A stretch of DNA of 64,000 nt from Podocnemis expansa. Its lineage: Eukaryota > Chordata > Testudines > Podocnemididae. Within the stretch, counting starts at the first letter, position 1. Each line of letters begins with the position of its first letter. The stretch lies in NCBI GenBank assembly GCA_007922195.1, contig ML681992.1:42269631-42333630 (forward strand), given 5' to 3'. The notes under the pieces were generated by a model, which did not search any database, was not told the origin of the DNA, and saw only the letters and a program-made list of their open reading frames with translations. The position numbers and the translations under genes are program-made. Shown one piece after another: positions 45,623-56,945 of this stretch.

Positions 45623-45680
45623 TGCCACCCTTTGATATGGGAGACCAGGGTTCAAATCCCAGTTGCTACCTATCTACCTT
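45623..45680 (+). promoter_or_regulatory. tRNA-like B box at the 5' end of the R4-like element
   Basis: GGTTCAAATCC (about 45651-45661) is an exact match to the polymerase III B-box form. It forms a T-arm-like stem with CAGGG and CCCAG (four of five pairs) around the loop TTCAAAT. No A box or acceptor stem is seen, so it is not a tRNA gene. Confidence 0.45.
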
Positions 45681-47605
45681 TCCAGTAGAGGTCCTTAGGC
45701 AAAAGACCCCCTAACGCCTCACTTGCCTACCTCGCATATGAGAGTGACATGAACTAGGAAAGTCATACCAGCTTGGACATCGCCCGGATTAACAAGGTCC
45801 ATGCCAGATGTTGGGGAACTAGGACAACCTGATGATAAGTGGGCTACTGGAACAAACCATACATGGACAAGACAAGAGAACCTGGAATTGATGGAATGCT
45901 ACTACAACAGTAGACCTAATGAGAGGGGATATATGAAATGTATGAGGGAACTATGGATGGACAAAAGACCTACATCCACACTAACTGAGAAACAGCTAGT
46001 TACCCAACGCTTCAACATAGTAAAGAGGAAGCTGCTCGCACAACTTGAGATTGACCAACTCCACATTACATCCCAGACTCAAGAAGAAGACCCAGAAAAA
46101 CAACTCGATGTGCAGCCAACACCTGAAGCTGGAACTTCACTGCCACCCCCTCCATTACAGAGCACAGCAGCTGATATGAGGCATAAGATCATGGATAAAC
46201 TACAGTCAACCCTCGAGACCAATTACCAAGGCTCATTGGAGAAGCACCATCAGATAGTATGCTAGAAGATGCCAATAGAGCCCTAATGACAATTCCTACT
46301 ACCACCATAACTCAAACCAATGAACTGGTATACGCTACAGCCTCTGTAATCCTGGAGATGTTTGGCTACACAATCAAGAAGAACAGCAGTACATACCCCC
46401 CCTGGAAAATGAGGTTGGAGGATAAGATCAAGGCAAATCAGAGAGAAGTTAGTCAGCTGGTGGAACTACGGAAGGGTGTAGAGATTAAGGATAAGACTCG
46501 GCTACTGAAAAAAATACAAGGGCCTGACTCCATCTGAAGCCCTAGAGACTGCTAAACAAAGGCTTACAGCACTGGCTACCAGGCTAAGGAGATACACTAG
46601 AGAAGCAGAGGCCAAAAAGATAAATGCCTTGTTCTCCAAAGAACCATCCAAGGTGTACTCCCAACTGCAGTGCAACAACACAATAACAGCAGAGCCACCA
46701 ACAGCAGAAACTGAACAGTACTAGAACATATGGGAGAAAGTGAAGACTCATAACACCAGTGCAAAGTGGCTGCTGGACCTGAGAACAGACCACAGCAATC
46801 TCCCAGAACAGGAACCAGTCACCATCACAGTAGCAGACATCCAACAGCAGGTCAAGAACATGAAGAGCTGGACAGCACCTGGACCAGACATGATCCACAC
46901 CTACTGGCTAAAGAAACTAACAGCAGTGCATGAACGCCTAGCAGCACAGATGAACCAGCTGCTAGCAGCAGGCTCCCACCCAGACTGGCTAACACAAGGA
47001 AGGACAGTGCTGATCATGAAAGACCCCCACAAGGGAACAGCACCATCCAACTACCGGCCAATAACCTGCCTCCCTACAGGAGGCAGGATGGAAAGTCCTA
47101 TCAGGCATCATAGCTGCCAAGCTACAGGACCACATGGGCCACTACATGAGCACAGCTCAGAAGGGCATTGGGAACACCACCAGAGGCTCAAAACACCAGT
47201 TGCTCATAGATAGAGCAGTCGCCCAAGACTGAAGGTCTAGTCAGACCAATCTGAGCACAGCCTGGATTGACTACAGGAAAGCCTACGACTCAATGCCGCA
47301 GACATGGATCCGTGAATGTCTGGCGCTATACAAAGTCAACAGGACACTGAGGACCTTCCTCAAGAACTCAATGGGACTGTGGAAGACAACACTGGAAGTC
47401 AACTCAAGACAGCTTGCAGAAGTGGCCATCAAGTGCGTCATATACCAAGGTGATGCGCTGTCCCCGCTGCTGTTCTGCATTGGCTTGAACCCCCTCAGCC
47501 AGATAATCACAAGGACTGGATACGGATACGAGTTCAAGAGTGGAACTACCATTAGCCACCTCCTCTACATGGATGACATCAATCTGTATGCTAAGAATGA
47601 ACGAG

Positions 47606-48368
47606 TGTTATGTGTTATCTCTGTGTTCTTGAGGAATCAGAGCATAGTATCCAGCCTGTGCCTCCCTCCCCCCACACATCCCCCAACCTTTGCTTGAACT
47701 GAAAACCAAAAACAGTAGGAAATGGGAGATATCCTCATCTACCCATATCCAAAAGCCATCAGCACAGTAAATGGAGCTTCATTTGCATTGACTACGGAGA
47801 GCCAGGCTCCAAAGCAAGAACTGCACTGAACCCTGGGATTGAAGAAGCAGTAACTACACTGAACTCTGGGCTTGAAGAAGCAGGAAAGCATTGCCTGATG
47901 AGGGATCTCACACCAACATGAACAAACTCAGCAATTATCAGACCATTTTAATCACAGACATGATAATTGATACCCAAAATACTGAGTCTGCCTGACTGTA
48001 TTGTGAGCTTCTCTGAACCATTACACCCAGCCAGGAATGTGTATTGGCCACTTAAACAAGTCCTTATAAAAAACTTTACCCACATCCAGCAGTGCAGTAG
48101 TGTGTGCGTCCTGTGCAAGTCCTCGTACAATAGTGTGTGTCCTGTGCAAGTCCTGATTGGATCCTGTCTGAATCCTGTGTGAGTCTGGATTGAGTCCTAA
48201 GTCCTGATGCTTGGATCTACAGCTGTATCATTTCCACTGGGATTTGGCTTTTCTTCCTTGCTGATTGCTGTGGGAGCTTTGTTTCCATCCAGCCTCTGAC
48301 CCTGATCTGCACAACCTGGGAACCTTTCTGCTACACAGAGTGGTGAGACCCCCCCCAACCCCCCAACT

Positions 48369-48416
<48 letters not shown>

Positions 48417-49029
48417 CCCCCCCCAACCTCTCTCCCTCTTTGTTAATTATGACTCTCTCTCTCTAGGCCTGATACAGTAGAATCTAGGTAATATTGTAGC
48501 TGGGTGTTGTTCTTTCCTTGTATGTTTATCAAGGCTGTAACTGAGAATTTTGGGGTATTCTTCTCTCCTTTGTAATTATTATTATTATTAGTGCAAGTTT
48601 TAGATACCTAGCAATAAAATGCCTTTTGTTATCAAGCCAGTTTCCAGCCTCTTCTAAGACTTCATTCCCTCTCCTTTGTGGTCTTGGTTTCTTTATATTG
48701 CTTTGCAGCAACACTTCTATTACCTAGCCAAAGATACCTGTAATGCCCACAACCCTGTAAGGTTTGCTCATTGATAGGGATAGAAGCCTGATTGAGTCCA
48801 GGGGCATATAAGGGTAGCAGCTGAGAAGTGCTGTGTGACCCAGCCTACTGAGTTCAGGGACACATAAGGGGTCAGCTGAGAGTGCTGATAGACCCGGTCC
48901 GCTCAGACACATCTATATAGAAGCACAAATGGCACAAGCAGCACACTAATAGAGTTACCATCTTCCCCATAGAGAAAGCAACCCTAATAAATGAGCATAC
49001 CCTGAGTTGGTGGGCAAAGTTGCTAACAC
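47606..49029 (+). mobile_element. Solo LTR, 1424 bp, CGAG target duplication, inside the R4-like element
   Basis: Starts TGTTATGTG and ends GTTGCTAACA: perfect TGTTA/TAACA inverted ends. CGAG is on both sides (47602-47605 and 49030-49033). It contains a TATA box, TATAAAAA, at 48065 and a polyadenylation signal, AATAAA, at 48613-48618, as expected for U3-R-U5 in plus sense, plus repeats of TCCTGTGCAAGTCCT at about 48108-48150 and a CT-rich tract at 48369-48465. No internal retroviral genes. The R4 reading resumes just after it, with one base lost. Confidence 0.82.
48369..48416. repeat. (CT)n microsatellite in the solo LTR
   Basis: About 48 bases of CT repeats with one G interruption, followed by C-runs and a shorter CT run to about 48465. 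Confidence 0.9.
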
Positions 49030-50500
49030 GAGACACGACTCGCTAATCCACCTGACACGGATCTACAGTGAGGATACTGGGATGTCATTCAGACTGGAGA
49101 AGTGTGGCCGGATGGTAGTAAAGAGAGGGAAGGTAGTCAAGATGGGGTGGAGCTACCAGCAGGCCACATAGCAGACATACAGACCAGCTACAAGTATTTT
49201 GGCATCCCACAGTCACATGGGAACCACGATGAGGAGGCAAGGAAGACAGCAACATCCAAGTACGACCAAAGGATAAGACAGGTCCTGAAGAGCCAGCTCA
49301 ATGGGAAGAACAAGATCCATGCCATCAACAGGTACGCCCTGCCAGTCATCAGATACCCTGCAGGTATAGTGAGTTGGCCAAAGGAGGACATGGATGCTGC
49401 CGATATGAAGACCTGGAAGTGCCTCACAATGTACAGAGGTTCCCACCCCAAATCCAACACCCAGAGACTGTACACCAGCCTGAAAGAAGGCGGGCGGGGT
49501 TTGGTGAGTGTCAAAGGCACTGTCCTGGACGAAACCCAGAGCATCCAGGAGTACATCAGTAAAATGGCACCCAAAGATGAGCTGCTGAGAGAATGCCTGA
49601 GGCAGCAGCAGCAGACATGGGAGGAAGATCAAGCAGAAGAAGTGCCATGGCAAGACAAGACCCTGCATGGGATGTACCATCGACAGATAGCTGAGGTGGT
49701 TGACATTGGGAAATCCTACCAGTGGCTGGAAAAGGCTGGACTAAAAGACAGCACTGAGGCACTGATCATAGCAGCACAAGAACAGGCACTGAGCACCAGA
49801 TCCATTGAAGCAGGGGTCTACCTATCACACTAGACAGGACCCAAGGTGCAGACTGTGCAGAGAGGCCTCAGAGACAGTCCAACACATAGTGGCAGGATGC
49901 AAGATGCAGGCAGGAACAGCATACACTGAACGGCATGACCAAGTAGCTGGCATCGTGTACAGGAACATCTGCACAGTGTATGGGCTAGACCCTCCCAAGA
50001 CCAGATGGGAGATCCCACAGAAGGTCATGGAGAATAACAGGGCTAAGATTCTGTGGGACTTCCAGATCCAGACAGACAGGCAGGTACTGGCCAATCAACC
50101 AGACATCGTGATAATAGACAAGGACCAGAAGACAGCGGTGGTGATAGATGTAGCAGTGCCAAGTGACAGCAACATCAGGAAGAAGGAGTATGAGAAGCTG
50201 GAGAAGTGCCAGGGCCTGAAAGAGGAACTAGAGAGGATGTGGAAAGTGAAGGCCAAAGTGGTCCCAGTGGTGGTAGGAGCACTCGGGGCCGTGACTCCGA
50301 AGCTGGGAGAGTGGCTCCAACAGATCCCAGGAACAACATCAGAGCTCTCTGTCCAGAAGAGTGCAGTGCTAGGAACAGCTAAGATACTGTGCAGAACCCT
50401 CAAACTCCCAGGCCTCTGGTAGAGACCCGAGATTGATTAAGACACATACCACCCATAGGGGTGAGAGGGGAATTTTTATATATACATATATAAAAAAAAA

Positions 50501-50734
50501 AATTCCGCTCTCACCCCCTATGGGTGGTATGTGTCATCCTCAACCTCAGGTCCTCTACCAGAGGCCTGGGAGTTTGAGTGTTCTGCGCAGTATCTTAGCT
50601 GTTCCTAGCACTGCACTCTTCTGGACAGAGAGCTCTGATGTTGTTCCTGGGATCTGTTGGAGCCACTCTCCAACCTTAGGAGTCACAGCCCCGAGTGCTC
50701 CTATCACCTCTGGGACCACTTTGGCCTTTACTTT
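50501..50734 (-). mobile_element. R4-like element, copy 2, 5'-truncated, inverted
   Basis: On the minus strand this repeats the last ~230 bp of copy 1: VKAKVVPEVIGALGAVTPKV through LKLPGLW, then the same 3' untranslated region ending in a T/TA tract. By eye about 93% of bases agree with 50244-50475. The sequence above 50734 is unrelated, so the 5' end is truncated, as usual for target-primed insertion. It lies tail to tail with copy 1 across a TA tract. Confidence 0.9.
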
Positions 50735-52699
50735 AAGCAATATATAAAATCCACAACAAAACACTCCACTACACGCTCTTTAGAAATAGGCTCAGAGGGC
50801 AAACACAAGACAGATGTTTGTCATAATTCTTAATGGTCTGTTGGATGAGTTCAGGATAACAACTTCTATAGAATAGAATAAAATTGATATAATAATAACT
50901 GTGCACCCTAAGTCTTATGAATGTTTGTAAACCGCTTTAAGTTCTTCTGAAGAAAGATGCTGTATAAGTATAGATTATTTTTTTTACTAAATTTTTCATC
51001 AACTTTTTTAATGCTTCAGCAGACATTTTTCAGGCTGAAATCACCTGCAGAATTCAGTGCTTGAATGGGGGAGAGCTGTGAAAAGACAAAGGAAATTTTT
51101 AAAAAATGCCTGACTGACTTAAGATTCTAAATCTGATTTCAAAAATGATGTGGGCATTTAGGAGCCTAAATTCCATTTACTTTTGAAAAGGCACCTTTGA
51201 TCAATTTATTCAAGTTCTATCATGGTTTTGGTCATGAAAGTAGCTAACCAGTAACATAAACACCAAGATATTTGGGTTCTCTTAGTTCCCTTACTTTCAG
51301 CTTTAGTTGGGTAACTGAGGAAACCATATTCACAATCCTGGTTCATTTTGTTTGGAGTAGGGAATGTCAGAGTCATCCTGTTTTACATCATTGTGCCATT
51401 TTACTGATGAAAAGCAGCTGTTTGAAAGCATCCAGTTTGCGCATAGTATTATGAAAAATAAATTAAATATAGCTAGCTGAATTACCTTTTACATTTGGAT
51501 TACAAATTTCTCATAAAAGCTTTTACAAAATAAATCTTAATAATAAAGATAAAGCATAAAAGTGACTGTGCCTATCCTGCTTAGTTACACTGAATGGAGG
51601 GGGAGTGAACCACCAGTAGTAATTCTAGCACTGAATTAGAGGCAATCTGACAATAACTGTGGCAGAAGATCATCTGGATGCAACTTCCTTATCAAAACTG
51701 ATTTCTGTCTATCAAATGAGATGTCAGCCAGTTCTATCAAGAATCAATAATTCTCATCATATCCAGGATTTTTTGAAGAAGTTCACCAACCACTGAATAA
51801 AACCTTTCATAGGCTTGACCATGACTGCATGACTTATAAATCTTTCATCAAGAATTATCCAGACACATGCAGGGCAGAAAGGCTCTGTGAGTCATTAGTT
51901 ATGATTTTCTAGCTATGGTTGTTTATTTAAGGTTAAAAAAATGCTTCAGGTTTACAACTAACATGTCAGATCTGTTAAATGTTATTGCCTTGACTACTGC
52001 AGCCACCCTTTTACTGGCATTTTGTTTGTGTCATTACAGCCTTCAACTCCATTCAACAACTACAGCTAAAACAATTTTCCTCTGTGGTTCACCCACTCAT
52101 GACTCTCCTCTCATACTTAGTTTTTTTTATATTGGCTTATCCTCCGTGACACCCTACTTCTCTTCTCATCTCTTCGTTCTTTACTCCTCTTGATTTACCT
52201 TATACTCCGTCAAGTCAGTTCACTTTAATGGTTTCTTTACTCCGTGTTTGGACACCAAGAATATAAAGGACTCTATGCACCACCTGTGGCATGAGCTATT
52301 TCAAAGGTAGGGATGTTCCGGGAGAAGCTGGGTTAAAGCTACACTCTGCATTATGTTCTTGGCAGCGGAAATGATGTGATGTGCAGGAGCAACATGTCAA
52401 ACTGCCTGAAGTGGTGCAGCAGTTGATTCCCTTCACCTGGGCTCAAGATAGTTATTTCTAAGGCAGAATTCATCTCAAAGGTCCAAGATGTGGTGCTGCT
52501 TTGCTCTGAACCCAAACTGTGCCTCTAAGACTTGTGTACTATAGCACTTCAGTGTAGACATTCACTGCAGCAACAAGGTTTCCTCCCATTGCTGAAATTA
52601 ATGCATGATCCCAAGAGGCAGAAGTTAGGTCATCCCGATGGCTCAAATGAGCCCAGTATCACTTATCACAGCTGTAAGCACCATTCCTGAATTTGGCTC
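50735..52699. other. AT-rich intergenic stretch
   Basis: No gene. At about 50922-50990, GTAAACCGCTTTAAG with GATGCTGTATAAGT resembles the conserved tail of old L2/MIR-type retroposons. The rest is anonymous. Confidence 0.4.
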
Positions 52700-53490
52700 T
52701 TGGCTTTTGTGGCAGGGTGGGCTTACCCTCCACTAAAGGAGCACTGCATACTCCATGGGCAGCAGATAGTACTGCCCCTTAAGCCCTGCCAAGCATGCTC
52801 AAATTGCTGCCCTGGTATAAAAAGGAGTAGCCCAGTTCACTCAGGGCTGGCCAGCAAGGAAGAAGAATGCATATTGGAGCCTTCTGACCAGGAGTTGTAT
52901 CACTCCCTTCTGGAGGGTGCAAGTGACCCTAGAGGCCTTGTCCACCCCATACAGACCACACAGAGACAGACACCATGGAGATCACTGTTGCCAGCAAGCT
53001 CCAGGACCCACCAGAAGGAGCAGATGTGAGTGCTACAGTGAGAGAGAAGAGACAACTAGGACACCCATGAAACAACCACTATAATGACCTGGGTAGGAAA
53101 TATCTTAAGGGACCCAAAAGGGAGAACTGGGAGTGCTACAGGAATAGGATCAGCATTTACACTGGATCCACAGTGACTTCTTGCTGTAACCCCAGCACCA
53201 ACAGGATCCTGGGCTGGGACTAAGTGAAGTGTCAGGATCTGAGGCCTCCTACCTGGGATGCCACATCCACATGGTGGACATTGTGTATTTTATTGATTCT
53301 AGCTGTTAATCTGCATTGTGCTGACCCCAGGGATTGTCAGAGACTCAGACCACTGGGCCATGCTGCCCTGTCCCCAGGGCTTGGTAGCGACTTGGGCTGA
53401 TAGGCCATGCCACCCTGGCCGCAAGGCTGGTGATTGATTGACTCTAGCTGCTAGGCTGCGCTGCCTTGACATTAGAGATGGTTGACTGAA
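52700..53490 (+). repeat. Unclassified repeat with TATA box and degenerate tandem units
   Basis: A GC-richer segment. GGTATAAAAAGGAGTAGCCC at about 52814 looks like a TATA promoter. From about 53300 to 53490, degenerate units of roughly 50 bp recur around a GGCCATGCTGCCCTG / GGCCATGCCACCCTG theme. This could be the LTR or leader of an LTR retrotransposon, but no target duplication or coding part was found. Confidence 0.4.
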
Positions 53491-54266
53491 TAGCTCAAAG
53501 CTACCGTGACCGGGGAGAAGCCCGGGGAACCAACTGAAGCCTTGGATATGCCCATTTCCCCTGTGCCCTTGGACCTTCCCCACCTGGTGGGTGATGGGTT
53601 TGGCTTATCTCATGACTCTTTCCTTTTTTCTAGTATCAGTTTTGGATTTTCTATCATGCCTGAAACCACATCTTTGTCCTCTTACAACAATCATCATTAT
53701 TTATTGAACATCCCTTCAAAGATCCCACTTCTTCAGATGCTATTATGCTCCTGAAAAATACCAGCTTAAACCTTTAGCTTCAAAACATCTCTCTGGTTTC
53801 TTGCATCCACAGCATGTCTTTGAGGGACCTTCTACCATTTGTTTTCAAAAGCTCTTTAAGAATGAAAAATAAAATCAGTTCTGTCATCTAAGAGATATCA
53901 ACCCATTTGACAAAATACGCCTATGTTACAAATAGATAAGCAAGAAAGCATTAAAATGATTTTGGAATTAGACATTTTGGAAGCAATATCTAATCTTAGA
54001 AAGTAAATGACAAAGAAATAAAAATGACATAGATGAATTGATTTTCATACAGAGATATCAGCATGGGAGTTTAGCCAAATGATATTAGAAGTCAATTTAC
54101 AGTTTAAAAAAATACTTTTTTTGGTAACAGCATGCTTGAGATTTAGGAGTTAAGTAAGGTGTGTAGCAAGGAGGGGGGGGGGTGCACACGCACATGTGAC
54201 AGGCACAAAGTGCCTAGGCTGGAGGGAAGTGATACAAGAAGAAAAGCCCAGATCAGTGGTTATTAC
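53491..54266. other. Intergenic stretch
   Basis: No gene; a G-run lies at about 54171-54182 before the next MITE. Confidence 0.4.
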
Positions 54267-54269
54267 TGA

Positions 54270-54651
54270 GGCTGTGTTCACACAGCACTCTTATTTCGAA
54301 ACAACAAAGGTTGTTTTGAAATAAGAAATACCCTGTTCACACGACGCACGGTTGTTTCGAAACAACGGCATTGTTTCAAAACAAGTTAAACCCCATGCAG
54401 GGACGAAACAACGTTGTTTTGAAACAATTGTTTCGAAACAACACCGTGCGAACATGTTGTTTCGAAACAATGGTGACTTGTTTTGAAATAACTGTTGCCT
54501 GAACCTGCTATTTTGCTTTGAGCTTTTTTTCCTTAATTCAAATTAACAAACTGTTAATTCGAATTAAGTTATTTCGAAATAAGGTGTTATTTCGATACAA
54601 GTTGTTTCGAAACAACCGTGTCGAAATAACCCCCTGTGTGTGAACACAGCC
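54270..54651. mobile_element. Young-looking Harbinger MITE, TGA target duplication
   Basis: 382 bp, GGCTGTGTTCACACAGC to GTGTGAACACAGCC, flanked by TGA at 54267-54269 and 54652-54654. It is full of TTGTTTCGAAACAA palindromes, about half of whose CpGs are intact, suggesting recent insertion. Same subfamily as 20069-20474 and 59970-60307. Confidence 0.88.
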
Positions 54652-54654
54652 TGA

Positions 54655-55560
54655 GATGAAGTAGATGCTTTGAGCTAGCCCTCTGAAGGAACTGGAGACC
54701 TCCTTAAAGCTGTCTGGAAGGAGGGAGCATCTGTGGCCAGAGCCTTATGACAGACTCCCAAGTGTCAAATCTGCCTTAGGGTAGGTAGGTTTGGTGAGGA
54801 CCTTTTTTGTTTCTTTTATTCCTCAGTTAATTCTGATTCCTTTTGTTTTAGAACCTGCAAAAGCGTCAGCCAAGGAAGATGCTGTAAGAAAGACCATGTT
54901 GCAGGCCATGGTAGGAAGCAAAGAGACCTCACCTTCTTCATAGAGGAGCTCTAAGTTTGAACCCAGAGTAGTGGGTTGGTCTGAGTACCCCTACCAACCC
55001 ATGTAGGTGACAAGGGGTGGCACCCAGAACCCTGCAGTTGGGTTAAACCTGAAGCATGATGATGAGAGACCACTGCTATGCTGGATGCAGGTTTCCTCAG
55101 AAGGGGCAGAATAAAAGTGACCTGGCTGCAGGGCTATGTCAAAGGAAATGTGGGCCACTGAAGGGCCCAAATATCTGTTGAAAGGGGTTGCAAATGGAGG
55201 AGGAGAGCCCTCTACACCATGTCCAGCCTCAAGGAGGCATGCTTGCAGTGAATAAACTCTTCCATAGAGGGGAATCTCTGCAAGGGGATCATCACAAAGT
55301 TTCCCTTTCCCTGGGTTTTAAAGAGGGGTTGTGAGAGGTGAGGAGGGTAGAGGGAGAGGGAAGGGCCTTTGTTAGGAGTGAAAAATCAAACAAAATGACC
55401 TAAGGAAGCTGGAAATATATTTTTAAAACAGCAGCCTGAGATTCAGCTTTGGGGAAAAAAATGCCAGGGAAAAATAATCTACAGCTATTCAACTAGAAGC
55501 TGAAATTTGGACATCAGGAGTGCTGAAGAAGAGCTTTGCATAGTATCAGGCAAAAAATTG
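54655..55560. other. Intergenic stretch
   Basis: No gene recognised; purine-rich near 55320-55370. Confidence 0.4.
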
Positions 55561-55599
55561 AATGTGTTTTTGCCTTGTGATATGGCAGCAGAAAAACCA

Positions 55600-55720
55600 G
55601 TTTGCCTACACAGAGACATCATTGAGAAGGGAATTCATATTAATACACTTGAAATACTGCATTCAGTTTTGGGCACCACAATGTCAGGAAGATATTGACA
55701 TACTGTTGTATTTGATGTGA
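55600..55720 (+). pseudogene. CR1-like LINE C-terminal fragment
   Basis: Plus-strand translation across two frames gives LEYCIQFWAPQCQEDI-like residues, the block just after the reverse transcriptase in CR1-type LINEs. Very short and without an end. Confidence 0.45.
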
Positions 55721-55722
55721 TA

Positions 55723-55890
55723 ACCTGCACTTGGAACTAGATGTAATGGAATGAAATTAAGAAAAGAGAAAATGTAGCTAGAATGTTTTTGCTAGTGAAA
55801 TATAAAACCTGAACTTGGAACTAGATATAATGGAATGAAATTAAGAAATGAGAAAACATAGCTAGAATGTTTTTGCTAGTGAAATATAAA
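55723..55890. repeat. 84-bp tandem duplication
   Basis: Two adjacent units (55723-55806 and 55807-55890), both starting ACCTG(A/C)ACTTGGAACTAGAT and ending GTGAAATATAAA, with about five differences. Confidence 0.92.
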
Positions 55891-56945
55891 AAATTAGGAC
55901 TGGAAGGGACCTCAGGGGGTTATCTAGTTTAACATCCTGCTCAAAGTAGGACCAACCACAACTAACTCATTCCAATCAGGGCTTTGACAAACTGCACCTT
56001 AAAAAACTCTTAGACTGAAGCTTCCACTACCAACCTATGTGACCCAATCCAGTGCTTCACCACCCCCCTGAGTGAAAAAGATTTCTCCTAATATCCAACC
56101 ACTGCAACTTGAGACCATTTTTCATAATTCTGACATTTAACCACTGCGAACATCCTAGCTCCATCCATCCTGGCACCTCCTTTCAGGTTGTTACAGGTTG
56201 CACTCACACACCCCTTCACTGTTTTCTTCTTCACATTAAAGAAGTCCAATTCCCTCAGCTGCTCCTCAGAAGTCATGTGTTCCAGCCACTTAATCATTTT
56301 TGTTGCCCTCCTCTGGAATTCCATCCCATATTTCTTTAACTTGCTCATAAGAATGCAGTGGAAGACCATATCCAAAGTCTTATGTAAGTCAAGGTCTATC
56401 AAGTCCACTGCTTTCTTCTCTTCTCCACAGAGCCAATCATCTCCTTATAGAAGGCAATCAGGTTAGTGTGACATGACTTGCCCTTGGTGAAGCCATGCTA
56501 ATCACCTTCTTCCTTTTCTGAGTGGCTCAAAATGAATTCCTTGAGGGCCTGCTCTGTGATTTTTCTCAGGACTGAGATGGGGCTGACCAGTCTATAATTC
56601 CGCATTCCTCCCATTTTTTTGAAGATGGGCACTTTATATGCCTTTTTTTCCAATCATCTAGGACATCCCTCAAAAATGATGAGTTTTCAAAGATAATTGC
56701 CAATGGCTCTTCAATCATATCATCCAACTCCGTCAGCACCATTGGATGCGTTGCATCCAGCTCTATGAACTTGTGCATGTCCAGCCTCTTAAACAGCCCT
56801 GAAGTTGGTCTTTCAGCACTAAAAGCTGCTCACCTACTCCACGTTCTGTGTTGCCCAGTGCCATAGTTTGGGAGCTGGCCTTGTCTATGAGGACAGAAGC
56901 CAAAAAAAAAAAGAAGCAGTGAGCACTTCATCTTTTTTGAGTACA
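55891..56945 (-). pseudogene. CR1 LINE, antisense, internally deleted
   Basis: Minus-strand CR1. The 3' end is at 55891, with the CTGGAAGGGACCTCAGGGGG edge. Going up: the C-terminal block RATKMIKWLEHMTSEEQLRE, LDFFNVKKKTVKG and NNLKGGARM (about 56130-56325); then, joined directly, the reverse transcriptase motif A, DLDLHKTLDMVFHCILMSKL (about 56340-56400); HGFTKGKSCHTNLIAFYKEM (about 56440-56500); MRNYRLVSPISVLRKITEQA (about 56550-56610); and the finger block MHKFIELDATHPMVLTELDD (56720-56778). Motifs B and C, including the YADD active site, are missing between motif A and the C-terminal block. Matches are to CR1 as I know it. Frameshifts occur. Confidence 0.85.

Larger units (their letters stand above)
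45801..50422 (+). pseudogene. R4-like polyprotein: Myb-like, reverse transcriptase, CCHC, endonuclease
   Basis: Single polyprotein, broken by several frameshifts and a 1.4-kb LTR. Domain order: a Myb-like DNA-binding region, HTWTRQENLELMECYY to RGYMKCMRELW (45870-45960); a linker; reverse transcriptase with KSWTAPGPDMIHTYWLKK (about 46865), SNYRPITCLPT (47047), WIDYRKAYDSMPQTW (47267), YQGDALSPLLFCIGLN (47449) and LLYMDDINLYAKNE (47560-47602) holding the active-site Asp pair; the thumb after 49029 starting DSLIHLTRIYSEDTGM; a zinc knuckle CRLCREASETVQHIVAGC (49847-49900); then the restriction-like endonuclease, NQPDIVIIDKDQKTAVVIDV (50093-50152), with the PD and later Asp. It ends LKLPGLW, stop at 50420-50422. 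Enzyme role: nick the target and copy element RNA at the nick. Frames used in order: 45801, 46259, 46740, 47293, 49102 and 49805 starts. Confidence 0.85.
45623..50476 (+). mobile_element. R4/Dong-like non-LTR retrotransposon, copy 1
   Basis: A nearly full-length site-preferring retrotransposon with a restriction-like endonuclease. It sits between TA tracts: TATATATATA at 45612-45621 on the 5' side and TATATATACATATATA at 50478-50492 on the 3' side. Removing the solo LTR at 47606-49029 leaves about 3.4 kb, a normal size. The 5' end begins with a tRNA-like segment containing a B box; the 3' untranslated region is about 50 bp ending GTGAGAGGGGAATTTTT. Clade call (R4/Dong/Rex6) is from domain order and TA preference, not from phylogeny. 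Confidence 0.8.

Noticed and set aside
45640..45670. tRNA gene at the B-box match
   Set aside because: No A box, acceptor stem or anticodon arm; it lies inside the 5' end of a retrotransposon.
47606..49029. A complete endogenous retrovirus inside the R4-like element
   Set aside because: Only one LTR-like unit is present, with no internal genes or primer-binding region, so a solo LTR is the simplest reading.
50095..50403. Minus-strand frame of 102 residues at the R4 3' end
   Set aside because: Antisense of the restriction-like endonuclease domain; no independent motif.
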